Source of the DNA: a bacterium
GTDB lineage: Bacteria > Chloroflexota > Dormibacteria > UBA8260 > Bog-877
NCBI GenBank assembly: GCA_021817025.1
Contig: JAKAWF010000223.1
Location: 1 to 6,093, forward strand
Direction: 5' to 3'
DNA length: 6,093 bases
Shown: piece by piece, positions 1 through 5,443 of the stretch
Layout of the letters: every line of letters starts with the position of its first letter
Numbering within the stretch: the stretch's first letter is position 1
Notes under the pieces: generated by a model
The model's input: only the letters and a program-made list of their open reading frames with translations
What the model was told of the DNA's origin: nothing
The model's database searches: none
Made by a program: the position numbers and the translations under genes

Positions 1-147
1 AAGACCACTGCCTCGGCGGTGCGCGTTCCACGGTGAGGCCAGAACCGATCCCGGCAACGGGAGAGGAACCCCGAGAAGGGGTGCCACTAGCAGTGGGCTT
101 ACTAGAGTTCACTGTGTGGCAACGGTTGCCAGCGCGGTGGGGATCGC
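1..147. other. Gene-free region downstream of pncB, with several short hairpins
   Basis: No convincing coding frame is present; the plus-strand frame starting at 33 runs antisense into pncB and has a low-complexity Arg/Pro/Gly composition. The stretch contains consecutive small inverted repeats: 49-53/58-62 (TCCCG/CGGGA with a GCAA loop), 68-72/78-82 (ACCCC/GGGGT with a GAGAA loop), 84-88/92-96 (CCACT/AGTGG with an AGC loop) and 117-122/126-131 (TGGCAA/TTGCCA). Positions 81-120 are visibly lower in GC than the flanks and contain the tetranucleotide CTAG twice. It may be the 3' untranslated region of pncB or a structured RNA; I cannot decide between them. Confidence 0.5.
117..131 (-). terminator. 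Possible weak terminator hairpin after pncB
   Basis: The perfect inverted repeat TGGCAA-CGG-TTGCCA lies 17 bases past the pncB stop codon on the minus strand. The stem has only 6 base pairs and is not followed by a T-tract, so it is not a classical intrinsic terminator. High-GC actinobacteria often use terminators without a U-run. The next hairpins at 84-96 and 68-82 could add to it. Confidence 0.3.
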
Positions 148-1536
148 TCAGCGCCAGGGCAGGGACTTGTCAGCGGCGATGTCTGATCCGGCCCGCTGGA
201 GCAGGTCCAGCTCCTCGGTCAGGCGCTGCAGGGCCTGACTGGGCTGCACTGGGTGTCGCGCGGGGGCCTCGAGATTCTTCAATGAATCGGGGAGGCCCTT
301 CCACTGCTGCTCAAAGAAGTCATTGGCTTGGGCCAGGGTCGCTCCGCCGGCGGCCGTGGGGTGCCCGGAGCGCATCACGGTCTCCAGCAGCGGCACCTGG
401 GAGCTCCCAGAGGCCACCTCGTCAGCCAGGGCGATGACATCTCGGCTCCAATCGGGGTCGCGCCAGATCTGCTTGGCCGCCGGCCATGTCGCCTTGCCGG
501 TTGAGGTCTTGCGCACCGGGCGGCCGTCGTAGCTCACCAACTTGTAGACGGTATCGAGCGTGGGTGCGCCTCCGGCGGCACCCAGCGAGGTACCCACTCC
601 GAAGCCGTCTATGGGCGCTCGCTGCCTCTCGACCAAGTCATGGATCTTGTACTCGTCAAGGCCGCCGCTGACGAAGATCGTCATGGTGGGGAATCCAGCC
701 TCATCGAGGTCACGCCTGGCAAGAGCCGAAAGTGCGCCAAGGTCACCGGAGTCGAGTCGGATGCCGCGGAGCTCAATCCCCTGGGCCCGCATCTCCTGGG
801 CCACCTGTATGGCGCACTGAATGCCCCGGGGGGTGTCGTAGGTGTCCACCAGCAACACCGTCGCTTCCTTGAAAACCCGAGCGTAGGCTCGGAATGCCTC
901 GGCCTCGTCAGCGTGGGCCTGGACGAAGGAGTGGGCCATGGTGCCGCTCGGGCGAAGGCCGTAGCGAATGGCGCCGGCCACGTTGCTGGTCCCCCCGAGG
1001 CCGACCAGGCGGCTGCTGCGCGCCAGTTTCATCCCCGCGTCGGTACCGGGGACGCGGCGGAGCGCGAAGTCCATCACCGCACGTCCCTGGGCCGCGTGGC
1101 GGCAGCGACTGGCCTCGGTGGCCAGGGTGGTCTGGAGGGTGATCTGGTTCAGCAGGTAGGTCTCGGCCAGCTGCGCCTCCCCGATGGGCCCTGCGACCTC
1201 CAGGATCGGTTCACCGGCGAACACGATGCTGCCCTCCGGCACCGCTCGGGCCGACCCGGTGAAATGCAGCCTGGCGAGCCACTCCAAGAATTCAGGTGGG
1301 AACACACCCAGTTGGTCGATCGCCGCCAGGTCCGAGTCGCTGAACCGGAGCTCTTCCAGCCACCGCAGGCAGTCCTCAAGGCCGGCGGCAACCAGGTAGC
1401 CCCACCTGGCTGGAAGGGAGCGTACGAACAAGCTGAACGTCGCCGCGCGGTCGGCGATGCCCTCCCGCCGATAGGCGTCCGCCATGGTCAGTTCGTACAG
1501 GTCGAGCAGCAGCGAAGGGGAGACGTCTTGGGTCAT
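148..1536 (-). CDS. pncB: Nicotinate phosphoribosyltransferase
   Basis: This 462-residue cytoplasmic enzyme should convert nicotinic acid and PRPP, with ATP hydrolysis, to nicotinate mononucleotide, the committing step of NAD salvage from nicotinate (Preiss-Handler pathway). Family motifs are present in order: LYELTM (about residues 13-18), LPARWGY (41-47), GTSNVAG (182-188), GTMAHSFV (198-205) with the His of the family's phosphorylated-histidine site at about 202, DTYDTPRG (231-238), RLDSGDL (260-266), GFGVGTSL (311-318) and YKLV (332-335 region). Length fits the family. The ATG at 1536 is chosen because LYELTM then falls near the N-terminus as usual and an AAAGG Shine-Dalgarno (1544-1548) lies 7 bases upstream. 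The frame stays open to 1704, but that extension overlaps the end of prfC and has no family-like sequence. It follows prfC by 67 bases with no obvious promoter or terminator between them, so co-transcription is likely. All catalytic motifs look intact. Confidence 0.95.
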   Translation of the reverse strand: MTQDVSPSLLLDLYELTMADAYRREGIADRAATFSLFVRSLPARWGYLVAAGLEDCLRWLEELRFSDSDLAAIDQLGVFPPEFLEWLARLHFTGSARAVPEGSIVFAGEPILEVAGPIGEAQLAETYLLNQITLQTTLATEASRCRHAAQGRAVMDFALRRVPGTDAGMKLARSSRLVGLGGTSNVAGAIRYGLRPSGTMAHSFVQAHADEAEAFRAYARVFKEATVLLVDTYDTPRGIQCAIQVAQEMRAQGIELRGIRLDSGDLGALSALARRDLDEAGFPTMTIFVSGGLDEYKIHDLVERQRAPIDGFGVGTSLGAAGGAPTLDTVYKLVSYDGRPVRKTSTGKATWPAAKQIWRDPDWSRDVIALADEVASGSSQVPLLETVMRSGHPTAAGGATLAQANDFFEQQWKGLPDSLKNLEAPARHPVQPSQALQRLTEELDLLQRAGSDIAADKSLPWR

Positions 1537-1603
1537 CCGATCGCCTTTGCCGCTGGGATCACGGCGGTCCGGCGTCGTGCCCGGGGTGGGAGCTCGATCA
1601 GCG

Positions 1604-3196
1604 TCATCCGGGGACAACCGGGTCCAGAACCCAAGCCGGGTGCTCAGCCCGCAGGTGATCCAACCAGAAGGGACTTTCGAAAGCGGCCAGCAGGGTGCCG
1701 TCACGCCTGGCCAGGATGCGCACCCCGCGAGTATTTCGGAGTGCGGCGGCAGTGGCCTTGTCAGTGCGCCGGGCCAGATGGTGGGGGGTGGGCGTCAGGT
1801 CCACCGCTGCTCCGAACTCATGCTGCAGGCGCTGGGTCAGGACCTCGAACTGCATCGCGCCCACGGCCGCCAGGACCGGGGCCGGGTCGCCATCGGGGTC
1901 GCGAAGCACCTGCACCACGCCTTCCTGCTCGAGCTGATCGAGGCCGCGCCGGAATTGCTTGAAGCGGGCCGAGTCACGGGGCCGGGCGGTGGCGAACAGC
2001 TCGGGCGCGAAGGTGGGGATCTGCGGATACTCCACGGGCTCCCCCGCGTAGAGGGAGTCGCCGATGCGCAGATCGGCGGCGTTGACCAAGCCCACCACGT
2101 CCCCGGGGAATGCCTGTTCGATGGACCTGCGATCCGCCCCGAACACGGAGGTGGCGTACTTGGTGCCGAATGACCGTCCGGTGGGGCCGTGGGTGAGGGT
2201 CATGCCGCGTTCGAAGTGGCCGGAACAAACTCGGACGAAGGCCACGTGATCCCGATGCGAGGGGTCCATGTTGGCCTGCTTCTTGAAGACAAACCCAGAG
2301 AAGTCCGAGACCAACGGTCGGGCCGCGCCTTCCACCCCGGTTCTGGGCTGGGCCGAGGGAGCCAGGTCGATCAGGGCGTCGAGCAGGTGGCGCACCCCGA
2401 AGTTGGTGAGGGCGGACCCGACGAAGAGAGGGCTGGACTCCCCGGCGAGGAACGAGTCAAGGTCGAGGTCGGCCCCGACAGCGCTCAAGAGCGCGAGCTC
2501 CTCGCTGGCCCTGCCCCAGGCGTCACCCTCCTCTCGAGCGGCCTGATCCGGGGGCACGAGCTCTTCCGGGGCGACCCTGCTCCCCCTAGCGGTGCGGGTG
2601 AAGCGCACGAAGGCGCCGCTCCGGCGGTCGACCACCCCGTGGAACTCTCCGGGCTCTCCGACCGGCCATGTCACCGGGGTGGCCCACAGACCGATCCGCT
2701 CTCTGATCTCATCGAGCAGCTGCAGGGGTTCCCGTCCCGGCCGGTCGCACTTGTTGAGGAAGGTGAGAATCGGCAGGCGGCGAGCCCGGCACACCTCGAA
2801 CAGCTTGAGAGTCTGAGCTTCGATCCCCTTGGCGACATCCAACACCATGACCGCCGCGTCGGCGGCGGTGAGCACGCGGTAGGTGTCCTCCGAGAAGTCC
2901 CGGTGCCCGGGGGTGTCGAGGAGGTTGACGACATGGTCGCGGTAGGGGAACTGGAGCACGGTGGATGTGATCGAGATCCCGCGGTCCTGCTCCATGGTCA
3001 TCCAATCCGAGGTGGCCTGGCGGCGTCCCTCGCGCGCCTTGACCGCACCGGCATTGAAGACGGCGCCGGAGTACAGGAGGAACTTCTCGGTGAGGGTGGT
3101 CTTGCCGGCGTCGGGATGGCTGATGATCGCGAAGGTGCGTCGCCGCTCGGCCTGACCGACGATCTCCGACGTGGCGACGACGGGGAGCTGGATCAA
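1604..3196 (-). CDS. prfC: Peptide chain release factor 3 (RF3), translational GTPase
   Basis: RF3 is a cytoplasmic GTPase that removes RF1/RF2 from the ribosome after peptide release. Counting from the TTG at 3196 (530 aa, close to E. coli RF3 at 529), the GTPase motifs are G1 SHPDAGKTT (26-34), switch-I RGISIT (72-77), G3 DTPGHRDF (94-101), G4 NKCD (148-151) and G5 SALTNFG (261-267). The RF3-type block FVFKKQANMDPSHRD follows at about 302-316, which with PITWPxG-like PVTWPVG separates RF3 from EF-G and LepA. The start is uncertain. No ATG or GTG occurs in frame near the expected N-terminus. The TTG at 3196 has only a weak GGG-type ribosome site. Another in-frame TTG at 3331, just after GGAGTGGGAGG, would add 45 low-complexity residues. 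The identity is secure; the start is about even between the two. It is transcribed leftward, ahead of pncB. Confidence 0.93.
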   Translation of the reverse strand: MIQLPVVATSEIVGQAERRRTFAIISHPDAGKTTLTEKFLLYSGAVFNAGAVKAREGRRQATSDWMTMEQDRGISITSTVLQFPYRDHVVNLLDTPGHRDFSEDTYRVLTAADAAVMVLDVAKGIEAQTLKLFEVCRARRLPILTFLNKCDRPGREPLQLLDEIRERIGLWATPVTWPVGEPGEFHGVVDRRSGAFVRFTRTARGSRVAPEELVPPDQAAREEGDAWGRASEELALLSAVGADLDLDSFLAGESSPLFVGSALTNFGVRHLLDALIDLAPSAQPRTGVEGAARPLVSDFSGFVFKKQANMDPSHRDHVAFVRVCSGHFERGMTLTHGPTGRSFGTKYATSVFGADRRSIEQAFPGDVVGLVNAADLRIGDSLYAGEPVEYPQIPTFAPELFATARPRDSARFKQFRRGLDQLEQEGVVQVLRDPDGDPAPVLAAVGAMQFEVLTQRLQHEFGAAVDLTPTPHHLARRTDKATAAALRNTRGVRILARRDGTLLAAFESPFWLDHLRAEHPAWVLDPVVPG

Positions 3197-3462
3197 TTTC
3201 GACCCACTGCCCTGGTGGGGCTTGGCCAGGTCGGCGGTGGCCGCTCCGGCACCGCTGCCCCTGGCGAGGATGGGGCCGGCCTGCCCGACGTCCTCAAGGT
3301 GCTCTCGGGGGCGAGTTGGGACGCCTGCCAACCTCCCACTCCAGGGCCATGCTTGCCGGCCGCCTCGATCTCGCGTTCAGGGTGCAGTTGAGGATCTCCC
3401 CTGGAGCTGTCACATGGTCGGCCCCGTCGGCTAACCCTCGACAGTGCTGGATGTGATTGATG

Positions 3463-3492
3463 GGCGGGCCACGGAGTTCCGACAGGCCCGCC
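3463..3492. repeat. Nested inverted repeat around a palindromic 13-mer
   Basis: The outer arms GGCGGGCC (3463-3470) and GGCCCGCC (3485-3492) are perfectly complementary. Inside lies CGGA-GT-TCCG (3472-3481). The inner 13 bases CGGAGTTCCGACA (3472-3484) recur exactly at 4970-4982. It could be an operator or an RNA hairpin in a leader; there is no T-run to support a terminator. Confidence 0.6.
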
Positions 3493-3538
3493 GATTGGGC
3501 GACTTCCGATCGGGACGTCCCCGGACCCACTGGGAACA

Positions 3539-3544
3539 AGTTTA
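3539..3544 (-). promoter_or_regulatory. Candidate -10 element for prfC-pncB
   Basis: Read on the minus strand the sequence is TAAACT, a fair match to the actinobacterial TANNNT -10 consensus. The hexamer about 17 bases upstream is a poor -35. If used, it would give a leader of roughly 330 bases to the TTG at 3196, or about 200 to the TTG at 3331. It overlaps the candidate plus-strand -35 at 3541-3546. This is sequence resemblance only. Confidence 0.25.
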
Positions 3545-3568
3545 CCGGCCCACGGAAGGGGGGATACT
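3541..3568 (+). promoter_or_regulatory. Candidate promoter reading toward the membrane-protein gene
   Basis: TTTACC (3541-3546) and GATACT (3563-3568) are separated by 16 bases, a plausible housekeeping-sigma arrangement in otherwise very GC-rich DNA. Transcription would begin near 3575 and leave about 340 bases before the ATG at 3913, which is long, so a closer promoter that I cannot recognise is equally possible. Confidence 0.3.
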
Positions 3569-3748
3569 TGAGCGCTCTGGGTGCCCCGCTTGGGCCACTG
3601 TGCAAAGTTGACGGGGAGTTTGATTCTGAGCGGACCACGGACTCGGGCGCGCGCGGCCACTTGGCGGCCCGGGCCCTGCGTCGCGCCTTCCCGGCGGGCG
3701 GTGGCGGCCGGGCCCATCGGTCCTCCAGGATGGTGGTGGGCCCCGGCG

Positions 3749-3766
3749 CCAGCCGTCATCGGCTGG
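3749..3766. repeat. Perfect 7-bp hairpin upstream of the membrane-protein gene
   Basis: CCAGCCG (3749-3755) and CGGCTGG (3760-3766) pair perfectly around a TCAT loop. No T-run follows on either strand. In a plus-strand leader it would be a stable stem-loop about 150 bases before the ATG at 3913. Function unknown. Confidence 0.5.
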
Positions 3767-3912
3767 GAGCGGTGGGTCGGTGAGGGGAGTGCGCTCCTCC
3801 GGGGGCCACGGGGGAGGTCGGGAGTGCCCGGTTGGCGTCGAGGGGACGGGGCCCGGGGCGCGCCGGCCAGGGTCGGGGCCGCCGCTGCGGTTGGGGCTGT
3901 GGGCTTGCAGAC

Positions 3913-4953
3913 ATGACCTCCGGGCACCTCCGAGCCAGCCTGAGCGGTCGTCACCTCGCGACTTGGCTGGCTGGGGCGATCGGCCTGGCCGGGATAGCCG
4001 CGCTGATCCTGGTGATCAATCCGGCCAAGCTGGGATCGGCGCTGGAGCACTTCAACCTGCTGCTGGTGCCCGCGATCGTCGCCTGCTCGCTCGGCTACTA
4101 CGTGCTCCAGGGGGTGCGGTGGCAGTTCCTGCTCAGGGACGTGGGGGCGAGGCTGCCGATGGGGGAGACGGTGCTGCTGAACCTGGCCGGTCAGGTCACG
4201 ACCCTATTGCCGCTGGGAGAGTTGACCCGGGTGGTGCTGGCGGCCCGGGCGGCCCGGGTCTCGTTCAGCGATGTGCTGGCCACGGTCACGGTGCAGGAGC
4301 TGATCTACGGGCTGCTCCTGGTGGTGGTGGCGGTTCCAGGGCTGTTCGAGTTCCACCTGGCGCTGGCCGTCCCGGTGGCAGCGCTCCTGGTGGCGCTGCT
4401 GGCCCTGGCCGTCCTGACCGTTCCACCGATCTTCTGCGGACTTCACAACGTGATGTCGCGGATCTTGGGCCTGCGCCGCCTGCTCGACCCCCTGGACGAG
4501 CTCCGGGCCGAATTGGCCGGCCTGCTTCACCGCGCCGACACCATCGGTTGGTCGCTGATCAGCCTGGTTCAGGTGGCGGCCATGACCACGGTCTTCTTCT
4601 TGGTCGTCAGCGCCTTGGACCCAGGCGCGCTCACCTGGCCCGAGGCGGCCTCGGTCTATGCCGTGGCCAGCATCGCGGGCGCGATCAGCCTCATTCCCGG
4701 CGGACTCGGCGCCTCAGAGGCCACCTTCGCAGGGCTCCTGATCGTGGTCGGACTGCCTCCTGCTGAGGCTACCGCGGTGGCCCTGATGCAGCGGCTGGCC
4801 GACCAGGGGGTTGCCACGGTGAGCGGGCTGTTCGCCTTCTGGATCGCGCGCCGGCGCTATCGCGTCGGCAGCTTGTTCACCCTCCAGCCCGGGCGAGGCG
4901 AGCGGCGAGACCACCAGCCCGACGCGGCGGCCGCGGCCACCGAGAGCCACTGA
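3913..4953 (+). CDS. Flippase-like integral membrane protein (LPG-synthase-TM / UPF0104 type)
   Basis: This 346-residue polytopic membrane protein resembles the lysylphosphatidylglycerol synthase transmembrane domain family (PF03706; YbhN/AglD/MprF N-terminal domain). Hydrophobic segments lie at about residues 16-36, 49-66, 122-142, 147-170, 213-235, 246-262, 271-291 and 295-312. Two family signatures are visible: LLPLGELTRVVLAARAARVS (98-117), matching the usual LPxGExxR region, and IPGGLGASEATFAGLL (261-276), matching PGGLGxxE. There is no C-terminal aminoacyl-transferase domain, so it is not a full MprF. Relatives are linked to moving lipids or lipid-linked sugars across membranes, but the substrate here cannot be told. 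The ATG at 3913 is chosen because upstream codons in frame (from a TTG at 3832) give an Arg/Gly-rich low-complexity stretch; the ribosome site is weak. A basic, Ala-rich cytoplasmic tail follows the last helix. It appears monocistronic, with about 250 non-coding bases after it. Confidence 0.87.
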   Translation: MTSGHLRASLSGRHLATWLAGAIGLAGIAALILVINPAKLGSALEHFNLLLVPAIVACSLGYYVLQGVRWQFLLRDVGARLPMGETVLLNLAGQVTTLLPLGELTRVVLAARAARVSFSDVLATVTVQELIYGLLLVVVAVPGLFEFHLALAVPVAALLVALLALAVLTVPPIFCGLHNVMSRILGLRRLLDPLDELRAELAGLLHRADTIGWSLISLVQVAAMTTVFFLVVSALDPGALTWPEAASVYAVASIAGAISLIPGGLGASEATFAGLLIVVGLPPAEATAVALMQRLADQGVATVSGLFAFWIARRRYRVGSLFTLQPGRGERRDHQPDAAAAATESH

Positions 4954-4962
4954 CGGGGAAGG

Positions 4963-4982
4963 CTCCGTTCGGAGTTCCGACA
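4963..4982. repeat. Overlapping palindromes with second copy of a 13-mer
   Basis: CTCCG (4963-4967) pairs with CGGAG (4970-4974), and TCGGA (4969-4973) pairs with TCCGA (4976-4980), giving two mutually exclusive hairpins or one palindromic protein site. CGGAGTTCCGACA at 4970-4982 is identical to 3472-3484. It begins 9 bases after the stop codon of the membrane-protein gene. Confidence 0.6.
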
Positions 4983-4994
4983 CCCGAGGCCGGG

Positions 4995-5085
4995 AAGCCG
5001 TCCCCGGCTGGGCCTTCAGCTTGTGGCGAGGCCGTCCAGCTGAGTCCGTGACGTCTCCAGCCGGGCCTCGGCGCCGGGACGGCTT
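4995..5085. repeat. Long-range inverted repeat enclosing smaller stems
   Basis: The arm AAGCCGTCCCCGGC (4995-5008) pairs with GCCGGGACGGCTT (5073-5085) over 13 base pairs with one bulged C. The interior contains alternative short stems GGCCT/AGGCC (5011-5015/5029-5033) and CAGCT/AGCTG (5017-5021/5037-5041). The arrangement resembles a closed multi-branch RNA or a factor-independent terminator without a U-run. No known RNA family is recognised. Confidence 0.5.
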
Positions 5086-5187
5086 GGGGGACGGTGGGGA
5101 ACAACTCGACTCCACGTGAGCGCGCCGCTGCCGCCGCGTGCCGGCTACTTGGTTTGGGCTGGGGTGCCGTCACTTTGCGCTGGTGAA

Positions 5188-5193
5188 TATCAT
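5188..5193 (+). promoter_or_regulatory. Candidate -10 element for a leaderless transcript
   Basis: TATCAT fits TANNNT and is preceded two bases earlier by TG, close to an extended -10. It ends 6 bases before the in-frame GTG at 5200, the distance expected if transcription starts on or next to the start codon. No good -35 is seen. Leaderless mRNAs are common in actinobacteria, which makes this reading reasonable but unproven. Confidence 0.4.
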
Positions 5194-5199
5194 GGGTCG

Positions 5200-5430
5200 G
5201 TGCCCGCGCGGTTCCTGCTCCGTCCGCTGAACCAGCCGCATCCGAGCCGCGTGGCGCCATCGGATCCCCGATTGGCCCAGATCCTGGCCGCCCATGACGC
5301 GGCCATGACCCAGGGGCAGGCTGGGTATCGGGACCCGGAGACCGGCCTGGTGGTCCTCACCGCCAGAACCCTGCTCGACCGAGGCCGGTGTTGTGGTCTG
5401 GGCTGCCGGCACTGTCCGTACCTGCTGTAG
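5200..5430 (+). CDS. Small cysteine-rich protein of DUF5522 type
   Basis: This 76-residue protein (counting from the GTG at 5200) ends in GRCCGLGCRHCPYLL, the Cys cluster characteristic of DUF5522 proteins, with cysteines at 64, 65, 69 and 72. The preceding part (RPLNQPHPSR, then an acidic helix-like stretch DPRLAQILAAHDAAM and YRDPETGLVVLTARTLLDRG) also fits that family as I recall it. The four Cys plus His71 suggest metal or cluster binding, which is inference; the family has no established function. Start choice is uncertain: the frame is open from a GTG at 5116 (104 aa) with another GTG at 5164, but neither has a clear Shine-Dalgarno, whereas 5200 sits correctly behind a -10-like TATCAT. 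The next gene begins 13 bases after the TAG stop, so the two are probably one operon. Confidence 0.8.
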   Translation: MPARFLLRPLNQPHPSRVAPSDPRLAQILAAHDAAMTQGQAGYRDPETGLVVLTARTLLDRGRCCGLGCRHCPYLL

Positions 5431-5443
5431 GCGAGGCAGCCCA

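Larger units (their letters stand above)
3197..3912. other. Long gene-free divergent region between prfC and the membrane-protein gene
   Basis: About 715 bases lie between the two divergent genes. Open frames exist on both strands, but their translations are Arg/Pro/Gly/Ala-rich, lack recognisable domains and lie in extremely GC-rich DNA (especially 3640-3900), so I treat them as chance frames. Part of 3197-3331 may be the 5' end of prfC if the upstream TTG is used. The region holds candidate divergent promoter elements at 3539-3568, hairpins at 3463-3492 and 3749-3766, and a direct repeat of GGGAGTGC at 3785-3792 and 3820-3827. A small unrecognised gene cannot be ruled out. Confidence 0.5.
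4954..5199. other. Non-coding spacer rich in inverted repeats
   Basis: No supported gene lies here, though the downstream small gene could start as early as the GTG at 5116. Just after the membrane-protein stop is CTCCG-TT-CGGAG (4963-4974), overlapping TCGGA-GT-TCCGA (4969-4980). A long-range inverted repeat spans 4995-5085. No T-tract is present, so these are at best U-poor terminators. Confidence 0.5.

Noticed and set aside
1..7. AAGACCA at the very start resembles 6031-6037 near the end, each followed by CTGCCTC
   Set aside because: The matches are two 7-mers with different spacing, too short to argue for a terminal repeat or circular overlap.
1..131. tRNA or cobalamin riboswitch at the left edge
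   Set aside because: There is no T-loop/anticodon cloverleaf on either strand, and the cobalamin core motifs are not present in order.
640..1962. Long plus-strand open frame (about 440 codons) antisense to pncB
   Set aside because: It is a shadow of a high-GC gene: no domain is recognisable and the opposite strand encodes all the NAPRTase motifs.
2189..3391. Long plus-strand open frame (about 400 codons) antisense to prfC
   Set aside because: It is Gly/Glu/Val-rich with no family signature; the minus strand encodes a complete RF3.
3568..3783. Possible small plus-strand gene ending in a TGA that overlaps a GTG
   Set aside because: Its third-position GC preference is weaker than in the real genes, no ribosome site or domain is seen, and the following frame from 3780 is itself a shadow of the flippase-like gene.
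3193..4050. Minus-strand open frame of 285 codons across the intergenic region
   Set aside because: Its composition is Pro/Arg/Ser/Gly-rich and without domains, it overlaps the start of the membrane-protein gene and the prfC leader, and it looks like chance openness in GC-rich DNA.
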